Part shown: positions 15,189-25,542 of the stretch, piece by piece
Position numbering within the stretch: the stretch's first letter is position 1
Layout of the letters: each line of letters opens with the position of its first letter
Source: Falsiroseomonas sp050563535
GTDB lineage: Bacteria; Pseudomonadota; Alphaproteobacteria; Acetobacterales; Acetobacteraceae
DNA length: 64,000 bases
Reading direction: 5' to 3'
Assembly (NCBI RefSeq): GCF_050563535.1
Contig: NZ_JBNXUO010000024.1
Coordinates: 16,988 to 80,987 of the forward strand
Position numbers and translations under genes: made by a program
The notes under the pieces: generated by a model
Seen by the model: the letters and a program-made list of their open reading frames with translations, nothing else
The model's database searches: none
Told to the model about the DNA's origin: nothing

Positions 15189-17576
15189 CTATTCCGCCGC
15201 CATGGAATGGCCGTGGATGATCTTCCAGATCTTCGCCGGCGTGGCCGGCATCTCGACATGCACAACGCCGAAGTCCCGCAGCGCGTCCACCACCGCGTTG
15301 ATGACCGCAGGGGGCGAGCCGATGGCCCCCACCTCGCCGCAGCCCTTCACGCCGAGCGGGTTGTGCGTGCAGAGCGTGGTGTGGGTGGCGACGCCGACGG
15401 GCGGCAGATGCGCCGCCCGCGGCATCGCGTAGTCCATCATCGAGCCGCTGAGCAGCTGGCCCTGCGCATCGTAGACCGCGCTCTCCAGCAGCGCCTGGCC
15501 GATGCCCTGCGCCACGCCGCCCTGGACCTGGCCCTCGACGATCATCGGGTTGATGACACGGCCAACGTCGTCCACAGCGGTGAACTTCACCACCGCGACC
15601 TCGCCCGTCTCGCGGTCGATCTCCACCTCGGCGATGTGGCAGCCGCCGGGATAGGTGAAGTTCTTGGGGTCGTAGAAGGCGGTCTCCTCCAGCCCCGGCT
15701 CGATCTCGTCGATCGGGTAGTTGTGGGGCACATAGGCCGCGAGGCTGATGTCGGTCAGCGACTTCGTCCGGTCGGTGCCGGCCACGCGGAAGGTCCCACG
15801 CTCGAACTCAACGTCCTCGACGCTGGCTTCCATCAGGTGGGCGGCGATGCGCTTGCCCTTGGCGATGATCTTGTCCATCGCCTTGTCCATCGCCGACCCG
15901 CCGACGGCGAGGCTGCGCGACCCGTAGGTACCCATCCCGAACGGCACCTTGGCGGTGTCGCCATGCACGATGTCCACATTCGCCACCGGCACGCCGAGCT
16001 TGTCGGCGACGAGCTGTGCGAAGGTCGTCTCGTGCCCCTGCCCGTGGCTGTGCGCGCCGGTCAGCACGGTGACGCTGCCCGTCGGATGCACGCGGATCGT
16101 CCCCACCTCATAGAGCCCCGCGCGCGCGCCGAGCGACCCCACCACGGCCGAGGGCGCGATGCCGCAGGCTTCGAGATAGGTGGAGATGCCGATTCCGCGC
16201 AGCTTGCCCTGCGCCGCGGCCGCCGCGCGCCGCGCCTCGAATCCCGCCCAGTCCGCGGTCTTCAGCGCCTGCTCGAGCGTCGAGACGTAGTCGCCGCTGT
16301 CGTATTGCAGCGCGACCGGCGTCTGGTAGGGGAAGGCGTCCACGGGGATGAAGTTGCGGCGGCGGAACTCCACGCGGTCGAGGCCCGCTTCCCGCGCCGC
16401 GACATCCATCAGACGTTCCAGCAGGTAGGTCGCCTCGGGCCGGCCGGCGCCGCGATAGGCATCGACCGGCACCGTGTTCGTGAAGACCGCCTTCACCTCG
16501 GCATAGATCACCGGCGTGGTGTACACGCCGGCCAGCAGCGTCGCGTAGAGATAGGTCGGCACGCAGGGCGCGAAGGTCGAGAGATAGGCGCCCATGTTGG
16601 CCAGCGTGTGGACCCGCAGGCCGAGGATCCTGCCATCCGGGTCGAGGGCCAGTTCTGCCCTCGTCACATGGTCGCGGCCATGCGCGTCCGACATGAAGCT
16701 CTCGGTCCGGTCGGCGGTCCACTTCACCGGTCGCTTCACCTTGGCCGCCGCCCAGGTGACGATCGCCTCCTCGGCGTAGTGGTAGATCTTGCTGCCGAAG
16801 CCGCCGCCGACATCGGGCGCCACGACGCGCAGCTTGCTTTCCGGGATGTGCAGCACGAAGGCGCCCATCAGCAGCCGGATCACATGCGGGTTCTGGCTGG
16901 TGGTGTAGAGCGTGTAGTCGCCGCCCATCGCGTCGAACTCGCCGATCGCCGCGCGGGGCTCCATCGCATTCGGCACCAGGCGGTTGTTCGTCGTCTCGAA
17001 CTTCACCACGCGTGCCGCGCGCGCGAAGGCGGCGTCGAGCGCGGCCTTGTCGCCGATGTGCCAGTCGTAGCAGAGATTGCCCGGCGCCCCGTCATGCACC
17101 AGCGGCGCGCCGGGTGCGATGGCGGCTTCCGTGGTGGCGACGGCGGGCAGCGGGTCGTAGTCCACGACGATGGCCTCGGCGGCATCGCGCGCCTGGGCCC
17201 GCGTCTCCGCCACCACCACCGCGACGGGGTCGCCGACATGGCGCACCTTGCCGATGGCGATCACCGGATGCGGCGGCTCCGCCATCGGCGTGCCGTCCTT
17301 GTTGTGGATCTGCCAGCCGCATGGCACGCCGCCGATGTTCTCGGCCGCCATGTCCTCGCCGGTGAACACCGCCTTCACGCCCGGCATCGCCTTCGCCGCG
17401 GCCGCGTCGATGGCGCGGATCGCGGCATGGGCGTGGGGGCTGCGCAGGATGTAGGCATGGGTCTGGCCGGGGCGGTTGATGTCGTCGGTGTACTGGCCGC
17501 GGCCCTGCAGGAAGCGGAAATCCTCCTTGCGGCGCACGCTGGCGCCGATCCCCTCGAAGGGTGCCACCACGTTCAT
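15189..17576 (-). CDS. Molybdenum hydroxylase large subunit, CoxL form II type
   Basis: A 795-residue molybdopterin-cytosine-dinucleotide enzyme subunit. The active-site loop reads AYRGAGR at residues 373-379, the diagnostic motif of form II (BMS) CoxL, and not the AYXCSFR motif of form I enzymes that carry the Cu-S-Mo centre. Other landmarks are GGGFGSK near residue 255 and the C-terminal GVKGCGEVGAIG with the catalytic Glu typical of the family. CO oxidation by form II enzymes is doubtful, so a different substrate such as a heterocycle or aldehyde is likely. It lies between the small and medium subunit genes; no coxDEFG-type maturation genes are adjacent. Confidence 0.9.
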   Translation of the reverse strand: MNVVAPFEGIGASVRRKEDFRFLQGRGQYTDDINRPGQTHAYILRSPHAHAAIRAIDAAAAKAMPGVKAVFTGEDMAAENIGGVPCGWQIHNKDGTPMAEPPHPVIAIGKVRHVGDPVAVVVAETRAQARDAAEAIVVDYDPLPAVATTEAAIAPGAPLVHDGAPGNLCYDWHIGDKAALDAAFARAARVVKFETTNNRLVPNAMEPRAAIGEFDAMGGDYTLYTTSQNPHVIRLLMGAFVLHIPESKLRVVAPDVGGGFGSKIYHYAEEAIVTWAAAKVKRPVKWTADRTESFMSDAHGRDHVTRAELALDPDGRILGLRVHTLANMGAYLSTFAPCVPTYLYATLLAGVYTTPVIYAEVKAVFTNTVPVDAYRGAGRPEATYLLERLMDVAAREAGLDRVEFRRRNFIPVDAFPYQTPVALQYDSGDYVSTLEQALKTADWAGFEARRAAAAAQGKLRGIGISTYLEACGIAPSAVVGSLGARAGLYEVGTIRVHPTGSVTVLTGAHSHGQGHETTFAQLVADKLGVPVANVDIVHGDTAKVPFGMGTYGSRSLAVGGSAMDKAMDKIIAKGKRIAAHLMEASVEDVEFERGTFRVAGTDRTKSLTDISLAAYVPHNYPIDEIEPGLEETAFYDPKNFTYPGGCHIAEVEIDRETGEVAVVKFTAVDDVGRVINPMIVEGQVQGGVAQGIGQALLESAVYDAQGQLLSGSMMDYAMPRAAHLPPVGVATHTTLCTHNPLGVKGCGEVGAIGSPPAVINAVVDALRDFGVVHVEMPATPAKIWKIIHGHSMAAE

Positions 17577-17607
17577 CTTTCTTGTTCCTCCCCGTGACCG
17601 GGACGCC

Positions 17608-18111
<504 letters not shown>

Positions 18112-18222
18112 CGCGCCTCTCCCCCGAAACAGGAATGACCGCCCCGAATTGGGGGTCGTTCGTCAGGGGGCAAGCCTCGCTTCCGGCCCTCCGCGCGTCA
18201 AGCGTGCGCGCGGCGCCCCCCC

Positions 18223-19272
18223 TCAGCGCACCGCGAGCAGCGCCGCGCCCCTGGCGCCCGCCAGCGGGTTCTCGGCCGCGGGCAGGTCGTGCAGGTGGCA
18301 GGCCGCGACATGGCCCTCCCCCAGCGCATCGGCCACCACCCGCAGCGGCGGCTCCTCCACCCGGCAGCGGTCGAAGGCGTAGGGGCAGCGGGTGTGGAAG
18401 CGGCAGCCGGTGGGGGGGTTGATCGGGCTCGGCACGTCACCCTTGAGGATGATGCGCTCCCTCGCCGCGCCGGGCTCGGGCACCGGCACGGCGGACAGCA
18501 GCGCCTCGGTGTAGGGGTGCTTCGGCGCGGCGAAGAGGCTGCGCTTCGGCGCGATCTCCACGATCTTGCCGAGGTACATCACCGCCACCCGATGCGTCAT
18601 GTGCTCCACGATGGCGAGGTCGTGGCTGATGAACAGCAGCGCGAGGCCGAGTTCCGCCTGCAGGTCCTGCAGCAGGTTGACGATCTGCGCCTTCACCGAC
18701 ACGTCGAGCGCGCTGACCGCTTCGTCACAGATGATGAGATCCGCTTCCGCCGCCAGCGCGCGGGCGATGCCGATGCGCTGGCGCTGCCCGCCGCTGAATT
18801 CGTGCGGCCAGCGGCGCTGCGCATCCCGCGGCAGCCGGACGCGGTCCAGCAGCTGGTCGATGCGGCGGTCGAGGTCGGCCGCGTCCTTCGCCAGGCCGAA
18901 GTTGCGGATCGGCTCGGCCAGGATATCGCGCACGCGCATGCGCGGGTTCAGGCTGCTGAAGGGGTCCTGGAAGACCACCTGCATCCGCCGCCGCAGCGGC
19001 CGCAGCGTGCCCGCCGGCATGTCGTCGATGCGCTGGCCGTCCAGGATGACCTGCCCGCCGGTGATCGGGAACAGCCGCAGCAGCGCCTTGCCGACGGTGG
19101 ACTTGCCGCAGCCCGATTCGCCGACCAGCGACAGCGTCTCTCCCCTGCGGATGTCGAAGGACACGCCGTCCACCGCGAAGACGTGGCCGGTGACCCCGCC
19201 GAGGAAGCCGGCGCGGATCGGGAAATGCTTCTTGAGGTCGTTGACCTGGAGCAGCGGTGCGGGGGCGCTCAT
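18223..19272 (-). CDS. dppF: Dipeptide/oligopeptide ABC transporter ATPase (DppF-like)
   Basis: A 349-residue ATPase with Walker A GESGCGKST, signature SGGQRQRIGIARAL and Walker B LIICDEAVSALD. The C-terminal oligopeptide-ABC extension includes GCRFHTRCPYAFDRC, whose cysteines bind an iron-sulfur cluster in some homologues. It energises uptake of peptides or similar solutes with the partner ATPase. Its ATG overlaps the stop of dppD by four bases (ATGA). It is the last gene of the transporter operon. Symbol is by family; the cargo is unproven. Confidence 0.9.
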   Translation of the reverse strand: MSAPAPLLQVNDLKKHFPIRAGFLGGVTGHVFAVDGVSFDIRRGETLSLVGESGCGKSTVGKALLRLFPITGGQVILDGQRIDDMPAGTLRPLRRRMQVVFQDPFSSLNPRMRVRDILAEPIRNFGLAKDAADLDRRIDQLLDRVRLPRDAQRRWPHEFSGGQRQRIGIARALAAEADLIICDEAVSALDVSVKAQIVNLLQDLQAELGLALLFISHDLAIVEHMTHRVAVMYLGKIVEIAPKRSLFAAPKHPYTEALLSAVPVPEPGAARERIILKGDVPSPINPPTGCRFHTRCPYAFDRCRVEEPPLRVVADALGEGHVAACHLHDLPAAENPLAGARGAALLAVR

Positions 19273-20261
19273 GCGGCAAGCGCTCCTTCGCGCGGCGCGT
19301 AGTGGCAGGCGGCGACGTGCCCGGGCGCCTTCTCCTCCAGCGCGGGCGCGACAGCGCGGCACAGGTCGGTCGCGTGCGGGCAGCGGCTGGCGAAGACGCA
19401 GCCGGGGATCTTGGCCTTCAGGCTCGGCACCAGGCCGGGAATCTCGGACAGGCGCGTCTCCTCCCCCGTCAGGGAGGAGCCGAGCTTCGGGACCGAGCCG
19501 AGCAGCCCCTGCGTGTAGGGATGGCGCGGCGTGCGGAACAGCTTGCCCACCGCCGCCTCCTCCACCTTGCGGCCGGCATACATCACCACCACCCGCTCCG
19601 CGACCTCGGCCACCACGCCGAGATCATGGGTGATCAGCACGATGGCCGCGCCGACGCGGTGCTTCAGGTCGCGCATCAGGTCCAGGATCTGCGCCTGGAT
19701 CGTGACGTCGAGCGCGGTGGTCGGCTCGTCCGCGATCAGCAGCTTCGGGTTGCAGGCCAGCGCGATGGCGATCATCACCCGCTGGCGCATCCCGCCCGAA
19801 AGCTGGTGCGGGTATTCCCGCACGCGGCGCCGGGCCTCCGGGATGCCGACGAGGTTCAGCATGTCGACCGCGCGTTCCTCGGCCTGCTGCTTCGACAGGC
19901 CCTGGTGCAGGCGCAGCGTCTCCCCGATCTGCCGCCCGACGGTCAGCACCGGGTTCAGGCTGGTCATCGGTTCCTGGAAGATCATGGAGATGTCGTTGCC
20001 GCGGATGGCCCGCATCTCGCGGTCCGACATCTCCAGCAGGTTGCGGCCGTTGAAGCGCACGGCGCCCGCGATCCTGCCCGGCGGCTCCGGGATCAGGCGC
20101 AGGATGGACATGGCGGTCACGGACTTGCCGCAGCCGCTTTCGCCCACGATCGCCAGCGTCTCCCCGGCCTCGACATGGAAGGTCACGCCGTCCACCGCGC
20201 GGTTGATGCCGTCCGGCGTGCGGAAATGCGTCTGCAGGTTCTCGACTTCGAGCAGCGCCAT
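19269..20261 (-). CDS. dppD: Dipeptide/oligopeptide ABC transporter ATPase (DppD-like)
   Basis: A 330-residue ATPase with Walker A GESGCGKS, signature LSGGMRQRV, and Walker B KLLIADEPTTALD, plus the C-terminal peptide-transporter extension with CVFASRCPHATDLC. It pairs with DppF beneath the DppBC channel. The ATG at 20261 is six bases before the stop of dppC would be reached on the same strand, so the genes are essentially contiguous. The start is supported by conserved N-terminal ENLQTHF. Confidence 0.92.
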   Translation of the reverse strand: MALLEVENLQTHFRTPDGINRAVDGVTFHVEAGETLAIVGESGCGKSVTAMSILRLIPEPPGRIAGAVRFNGRNLLEMSDREMRAIRGNDISMIFQEPMTSLNPVLTVGRQIGETLRLHQGLSKQQAEERAVDMLNLVGIPEARRRVREYPHQLSGGMRQRVMIAIALACNPKLLIADEPTTALDVTIQAQILDLMRDLKHRVGAAIVLITHDLGVVAEVAERVVVMYAGRKVEEAAVGKLFRTPRHPYTQGLLGSVPKLGSSLTGEETRLSEIPGLVPSLKAKIPGCVFASRCPHATDLCRAVAPALEEKAPGHVAACHYAPREGALAA

Positions 20262-20266
20262 AAGGG

Positions 20267-21202
20267 TCAGAGCCTCTTGGCCATGCGGGGGTCGAGCGCG
20301 TCGCGCAGCCCGTCGCCGAGCAGGTTGACCGCCAGCACGGTGATGGACAGGAACAGGGCGGGGAAGAAGACGATGTAGGGCTTCACCTGCCACAGCGCGC
20401 GGCCTTCCGCCATGATGTTCCCCCAGGACGGGATGATGGGCGGCGTACCCGCGCCGATGAAGGACAGGATGGCTTCCGTGATCATGGCGGAGGCGCAGAT
20501 GTAGGTCGCCTGCACCGTCAGCGGCGCCAGCGTGTTCGGCAGGATGTGGCGCAGGATGATCATCGGCGTGCGCGTGCCCGCCGCCACCGCGGCGTCCACA
20601 TAGGGCTGCTCCCGCAAGCTGAGCACCACGCCGCGCACCAGGCGCGACACGCGCGGGATCTCCGCCACCGTGATCGCGAGGATGACGTTGCCGACCGAAC
20701 CCCGCGTCAGCGCCATCAGCGCGATCGCCAGCAGGATGGAGGGGATGGACATCATCCCGTCCATGATCCGCATGATGACCGCGTCCGCCACCCGGATGAA
20801 GCCCGAGATCAGCCCGATCGTGAGCCCGATGGCCGAGGCGCAGATCGCCACCGAGAAGCCGACCGTGAGCGACACCCGCGTGCCGTAGAGCACGCGCGAA
20901 TAGACGTCGCGCCCCAGCATGTCGGTGCCGAACCACCACTGCGCCGAAGGCTCCCGCGTGCGGAGCGCGGGGGCGAGCGCGGTCGGGTCCTTCGTCCACA
21001 GGAAGGGGGCGAAGACGGCGACGCCGATCATCAGCAGCACCAGAAGGCCGCCGAGCGCGATGGTGGGGTTGCGCCGCAGGAAGCCGATGAAGCCCCGCTT
21101 CGGCGTGACCGCCGGCAGGATGTCCGGCATCGGCGCCGCTGCGGCGATGCCGGGGGGCAGGGTCGTCGCGGCCATGCCGCGCGCGTCCGCGGTCGTGCTC
21201 AA
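20267..21202 (-). CDS. dppC: Dipeptide ABC transporter permease (DppC-like)
   Basis: A permease of 311 residues (302 if the internal ATG at 21175 is used) with about six membrane spans and the EAA loop segment YVDAAVAAGTRTPMIILRHILPN in pieces, which docks with the ATPase. An N-terminal OppC-type leader is present before the first span. I prefer a TTG start at 21202, because GAGGA lies seven bases upstream and the TTG overlaps the dppB stop (TTGA), whereas the ATG has no ribosome-binding site. Either choice leaves the membrane domain complete. Confidence 0.85.
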   Translation of the reverse strand: MSTTADARGMAATTLPPGIAAAAPMPDILPAVTPKRGFIGFLRRNPTIALGGLLVLLMIGVAVFAPFLWTKDPTALAPALRTREPSAQWWFGTDMLGRDVYSRVLYGTRVSLTVGFSVAICASAIGLTIGLISGFIRVADAVIMRIMDGMMSIPSILLAIALMALTRGSVGNVILAITVAEIPRVSRLVRGVVLSLREQPYVDAAVAAGTRTPMIILRHILPNTLAPLTVQATYICASAMITEAILSFIGAGTPPIIPSWGNIMAEGRALWQVKPYIVFFPALFLSITVLAVNLLGDGLRDALDPRMAKRL

Positions 21203-22140
21203 TACCGGATCCTCGGGTCGAACAGCGTGTAGAGGAGGTCGATGGCCAGGTTCACCAGCACGTAGACGAAGCTGAACAGCAGCACCACGCCCTGGATCAC
21301 CGGGTAGTCGCGCCGCAGGATGGCATCCACCGTCAGCCGCCCCAGGCCCGGGATGGCGAAGACGCTCTCGGTGACCACCGCGCCGCCGATCAGCAGCGCG
21401 ATGCCGATGCCGATGACGGTGACGATGGGCACCGCGGCGTTCTTCAGCGCATGGAGGAACAGGATCGAACGCTGCCCCACGCCCTTCGCGCGCGCCGTGC
21501 GGATGTAGTCCTGCTGCAGCACCTCGAGCATGGTCGCCCGCGTGATGCGCGCGATCAGCGCGATGTAGACTGACCCCAGCGCGATGGCCGGCAGCACCAA
21601 GTTCTCCAGCCAGGGTCGGAAGCCGCGGGCGAAGGGCGTGTAGCCCTGCACCGGCAGCAGGTCCCATTCCAGCGCGAAGAAATAGGCCAGCAGGTAGCCC
21701 ACCACGAAGACCGGGACCGAGAAGCCCAGCACCGCGAAGCCCATCACCGCGCGGTCGATGATGGTGCCCTGCTTCCAGGCCGCCATCACCCCCATCGGCA
21801 CCGCGACCGACACCGCCAGCAGCAGGGTGACGACCATCAGCGACAGCGTCGGCTCGATCCGCTGCGCGATCATCGTGCTGACCGGCAGGTTGGTGAAGAT
21901 CGAGACGCCGAGGTCGCCCCGCAGGATGTCCCACACCCAGGCGCCGAAGCGCACCAGGTAGGGGCGGTCGAGCCCGAGGCTCGCCCGGATGCGCTCCACG
22001 TCGGCGGGCGTCGCCTGGTCGCCCGCGATGACCGCCGCGGGATCGCCGGGCGCGATGTAGAGAAGCGAGAAGACGAACAGCGCGACCACCGCCATCACTG
22101 GGATGGTGGCCAGCACGCGCCTGACGACGTAAGCGAACAT
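21199..22140 (-). CDS. dppB: Dipeptide ABC transporter permease (DppB-like)
   Basis: A 313-residue permease with six predicted spans, starting FAYVVRRVLATIPVM as in DppB/OppB proteins, followed by the conserved PGDPAAVIAG segment, and with the EAA loop YIRTARAKGVGQR facing the ATPase. It forms the channel with DppC. Only 20 bases separate it from the stop of the first upstream binding protein gene, so it is part of one transcript with the binding-protein array. Confidence 0.92.
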   Translation of the reverse strand: MFAYVVRRVLATIPVMAVVALFVFSLLYIAPGDPAAVIAGDQATPADVERIRASLGLDRPYLVRFGAWVWDILRGDLGVSIFTNLPVSTMIAQRIEPTLSLMVVTLLLAVSVAVPMGVMAAWKQGTIIDRAVMGFAVLGFSVPVFVVGYLLAYFFALEWDLLPVQGYTPFARGFRPWLENLVLPAIALGSVYIALIARITRATMLEVLQQDYIRTARAKGVGQRSILFLHALKNAAVPIVTVIGIGIALLIGGAVVTESVFAIPGLGRLTVDAILRRDYPVIQGVVLLFSFVYVLVNLAIDLLYTLFDPRIRY

Positions 22141-22160
22141 CCGGGTCTGTTACCTTCAGG

Positions 22161-23756
22161 TCAGCTCTTGGACACGCCCCAGGCGAAGGGGATCGGCCCC
22201 TTCTGGATGCCGGAGACGTTGCGCCGCCAGGCCTGGTAATTGAGGAAGAAGCCGGTCGGCGCGTAGACCACGTTCTCCACCGCCGCGCGGTTCAGGCGGC
22301 CGACGGCGGCGCGCTCCTCCTCCAGGCTGGCGGCGGCGAGCCAGTTCGGCACCTCCGCCTCCAGCGCGGGGATGTTGGGCCAGCCGAACCAGGCGCCGTC
22401 GCCATTCGCGCGCACCGCGTTGTAGAGCACGGGGTTGATCGCGTCCGCGCCGGCATGCCAGGTGTGGAACATGCTCCAGCCGCCCTGGTTGGGCGGGTTC
22501 TTCATGGCCCGGCGCTGGCCGACCGTGCCCCAGTCCGTCGCGACGAAGTCCACGTTCATCCCGAGCCGCTTCAGCAGGTCCGCGGTCACGTCGCCGAAGG
22601 CCTTGGTGATGGACTGGTCCTGCGCGACGATGCAGATCACCGGCTCGTTGTTGTAGCCGCTCTCGCGCAGCATGGACCGGGCGCGGTCCATGTTCGCGGC
22701 CTTCATCATCTCCCCGCCCTCCTCGGTGTAGAGGGGGGTGCCGGGGGTGAAGAAGCCGCCCATCACGCGCCAGAGGTTCCGGTCGTCGCCGACCAGGGCG
22801 CGCATGTAGTCTTCCTGGTTCAGCGCGGTCATCACCGCCTGGCGCACCTTCACGTTGTTGAAGGGCGCGTGCAGGTGGTTCATCCGGAAGCTGCCGATGT
22901 TGCCGAGCGGGTCGGCGATGTCGACGGCGATGTTGCGGTTGCGCCGCAGCACCGGCACCAGGTCGGTGATGGGGTTCTCCCACCAGTCCACCTCGCCGTT
23001 CTGCAGCGCGGCCGACGCGGTGGCCGGGTCCGGCATCACGATCCACTCGATGCGGTCGACGCCCATGCGCTTGCCGCCGGCAAGCCAGCTCGCCGGCTCG
23101 CTGCGGGGCACGTACTGATCGAAGCGCTGGAACACCGCGCGCGCGCCGGGCACCCATTCGTTTCGCACGAAGCGCATCGGGCCGGAGCCCACGAACTCGC
23201 TCACCTGCGTGAAAGGGTCGGTGCGCGCCAGGCGCTCCGGCATGATGAAGCACATCGGCGTCGCGTTCTTGCCGAGCGCCATGCGCATCTTCGGGAAGGG
23301 CTGGCGCAGCACCCAGCGGAAGGTGCGGTCGTCCACCGCCACCAGCTCCTCGCTGATCGCGCGCAGCAGCTGGCCCATCGGGTCGCGCGGCATCCAGCGG
23401 GTGATGGAGGCGACGCAGTCCCGTCCGCGCACCGGCTCCCCGTCATGGAAGCGCAGCCCCTCGCGCAGGCGGAAGGTCCAGGTCCTGCCGTCCTGGCTGA
23501 CCTCCTCGTTCTCCACCATCTGGCGCTGCGCCTCGAGCTTGTCGTCGAAGCCGTACAGCGTGTCCCAGACCAGCACCGCGGCGTTGCGGACGACGTACTG
23601 GGTGCCCCAGATCGGGTCGAAATTGGCGAGGTTCGCCTGCGGCACGAAGCGGAGCGTGCGGTTCGCCGCCTGGCTGTAGGCCGGGGCGCCGAGCCCGCCA
23701 GCGGCGGCCGCGGCACCCGCCGCGACGCCGCCCTTGATGAAGGACCTGCGATCCAT
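22161..23756 (-). CDS. Peptide-type ABC substrate-binding protein, array member 1
   Basis: A 531-residue SBP_bac_5 protein. It starts with a twin-arginine-like signal (DRRSFIKGG then an Ala/Gly-rich h-region ending near AYSQA), suggesting Tat export. The mature part begins RFVPQANLANFDPIWGTQ and contains FRMNHLHAPFNN and VATDWGTVGQRRA, which recur in the next four binding proteins. It is nearest to the permease genes and so is the most likely cognate binding protein. The ligand may be peptides, opines or other small organics. Confidence 0.9.
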   Translation of the reverse strand: MDRRSFIKGGVAAGAAAAAGGLGAPAYSQAANRTLRFVPQANLANFDPIWGTQYVVRNAAVLVWDTLYGFDDKLEAQRQMVENEEVSQDGRTWTFRLREGLRFHDGEPVRGRDCVASITRWMPRDPMGQLLRAISEELVAVDDRTFRWVLRQPFPKMRMALGKNATPMCFIMPERLARTDPFTQVSEFVGSGPMRFVRNEWVPGARAVFQRFDQYVPRSEPASWLAGGKRMGVDRIEWIVMPDPATASAALQNGEVDWWENPITDLVPVLRRNRNIAVDIADPLGNIGSFRMNHLHAPFNNVKVRQAVMTALNQEDYMRALVGDDRNLWRVMGGFFTPGTPLYTEEGGEMMKAANMDRARSMLRESGYNNEPVICIVAQDQSITKAFGDVTADLLKRLGMNVDFVATDWGTVGQRRAMKNPPNQGGWSMFHTWHAGADAINPVLYNAVRANGDGAWFGWPNIPALEAEVPNWLAAASLEEERAAVGRLNRAAVENVVYAPTGFFLNYQAWRRNVSGIQKGPIPFAWGVSKS

Positions 23757-23835
23757 CGCCCAGTTTCTCCCTGTTGCTTCAGCCGCCTGCTTGGGAAGCA
23801 GACTGCCTCATCCCTGTGCGTCGCGCCAGCGCCTC

Positions 23836-23853
23836 GCGGCACGGAAGTGCCGC
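23836..23853. promoter_or_regulatory. Intercistronic hairpin between binding-protein genes
   Basis: A seven-base perfect stem (GCGGCAC/GTGCCGC) with four-base loop lies in the 205-base gap between array members 2 and 1. It has no U tract. A hairpin here could stabilise the upstream binding-protein mRNA or attenuate reading into the permease genes, as known for malE-malF type operons. Confidence 0.45.
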
Positions 23854-23961
23854 ATCCGGCACGATGCAGGACAGCTTCTGCATGCCGCGTGCCACGTTCC
23901 CCATGCCGCGTGCTGCGCCGGGGATGCAGGCCGCCCGGCAGGTGGACGTGTCCCCCCCCCT

Positions 23962-25542
23962 TCAGCCCTTGCCGATGTTCCAGAACACCGTCGCCGGCGC
24001 GCGGAACACGCCCGTCAGGTTCCGGCGCCAGGCGCTCGGCTGCCAGTAGTAGCCGAGCGGCACATAGGCCATCACCTGCATCGCCCGCGCGTTCAGCGCC
24101 TCCCCCGACGCGCGGCGGCCGGCCGCATCGGGCGCGTCCACATAGGCCGCACGCAGGCGCTCGATCTCGGCATCCTCGGGCCAGCCGAACCAGGCGTCGC
24201 TGCCATTGGCGCGCAGGAACAGGTGGGTGACGGGCTGCGTCAGCGACTGGCCGGAGGAGGTGGTGTGGATCACGCTCCATCCCCCCCGCTCCACCGGTTC
24301 CTTGCTGGCGCGGCGCTGCACCAGCGTGCCCCAGTCCGTCGCCACAACCTCGAGGTTCATGCCCAGCCGGCGCAGCAGGTCGGCCGTCACCAGCGACAGC
24401 GCGTTGATCTGCGGATAGTCGCCGGGCGCGATCAGCACCACCTTCTCCCCGGCATAGCCCGCGGCCTGCAGGGCGGCGCGCGCGCGGTCGATGCTGCGGG
24501 TCTTCAGCACCTCGCCGCCGGCCTCGTTGGCCAGGGGCGTGTCGCAGGTGAACACGCCCTCGCAGACCCCCCAGCCATCCTGCTCGTTGCCCGCCACGGC
24601 GCGGAGGTAGTCGCGCTGGTCCACCGCCATCGCCACGGCCCGGCGGATGGCGGGGTTGTTGAAGGGCGGGTGCAGCGTGTTGAAGCGGCAGATGCCGTAG
24701 GTGCCGTCCATCAGCCGCTGCTGCACCACCACGTCCCGCCCGCGGCGCAGCAGCGGCAGCAGGTCGTGCAGCGGATACTCCCAGTAGTCCTGTTCCCCCA
24801 GCACCACCGCATTGGCGCTGGTGGCGGGGTCGGTGATGATCGTCCACTCGACCCGGTCGATCCGTGGCGCGCGGCCGCCGGCCAGCCCGTCCACCGGCTC
24901 CTGCCGCGGGACATAGCGTTCGTTGCGCGCATAGACGGCGCGCTGGCCCGGGTTCCACTCGCCCGGCACGAAGCGGAAGGGACCGCTGCCCACGGCTTCG
25001 CGCAGCTGGGTGAAGGCGTCGGTGCGGGCCAGGCGTTCGGGCATGACGAAGCAGGGGAACTGCGTCTGACCGATCGCCTCCAGCAGCAGCGGCACGGGGC
25101 GGTGCAGGCGGAAGCGGAAGCGCCGGTCGTCCAGTGCCGCCACCTCCGCAATGCGAGGCGCCAGCACCTGCATGAAGGGGTCGCGCCGCGCCCAGCGCTG
25201 GATGGAGGCGACGCAGTCGGCCGCCCGCACCCGTTCGCCGTCGTGGAAGCTGAGCCCCTCGCGCAGCGTGAACTCGACGCTCAGCTGGTCCGGCGAGACC
25301 TGCCATCCCTCCGCCATCTGCGGACGGATCGCGCCGGCGGCGTCCTGCGCGCAGATCTGGTCGAAGACGAGGAAGGCGTTGTTGCGCGTCACCACCGCGG
25401 TGGTCCAGACCGGATCCAGCGAGGTGAGGTTCGCCTGCGGGATCACCCGCAGCACCCGTGCCGCGCCACCCTGCGCGCCCACCACGCTTGGCGCCGCGGC
25501 GGCCGCGCCGGTGGCGGCCAGGAAGCCCCTTCGCCCGATCAT
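23962..25542 (-). CDS. Peptide-type ABC substrate-binding protein, array member 2
   Basis: A 526-residue SBP_bac_5 protein with a signal peptide (IGRRGFLAATGAAAAAP, twin-arginine-like, cleaved near GAQG). The mature start VIPQANLTSLDPVWTT and the inner VATDWGTLVQRRASKEP match its neighbours. Its ATG overlaps the stop of array member 3 by four bases, so the two are translationally coupled. It is separated from member 1 by 205 bases with a hairpin. Ligand-contacting loops differ from the others, so specificity probably differs. Confidence 0.9.
   Translation of the reverse strand: MIGRRGFLAATGAAAAAPSVVGAQGGAARVLRVIPQANLTSLDPVWTTAVVTRNNAFLVFDQICAQDAAGAIRPQMAEGWQVSPDQLSVEFTLREGLSFHDGERVRAADCVASIQRWARRDPFMQVLAPRIAEVAALDDRRFRFRLHRPVPLLLEAIGQTQFPCFVMPERLARTDAFTQLREAVGSGPFRFVPGEWNPGQRAVYARNERYVPRQEPVDGLAGGRAPRIDRVEWTIITDPATSANAVVLGEQDYWEYPLHDLLPLLRRGRDVVVQQRLMDGTYGICRFNTLHPPFNNPAIRRAVAMAVDQRDYLRAVAGNEQDGWGVCEGVFTCDTPLANEAGGEVLKTRSIDRARAALQAAGYAGEKVVLIAPGDYPQINALSLVTADLLRRLGMNLEVVATDWGTLVQRRASKEPVERGGWSVIHTTSSGQSLTQPVTHLFLRANGSDAWFGWPEDAEIERLRAAYVDAPDAAGRRASGEALNARAMQVMAYVPLGYYWQPSAWRRNLTGVFRAPATVFWNIGKG

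Noticed and set aside
14355..17597. A very long open frame (over 1000 codons) on the plus strand opposite the molybdenum hydroxylase genes
   Set aside because: It is antisense to clearly conserved CoxS/CoxL/CoxM-like proteins; Arg/His-rich composition is typical of the shadow frame in very GC-rich DNA.
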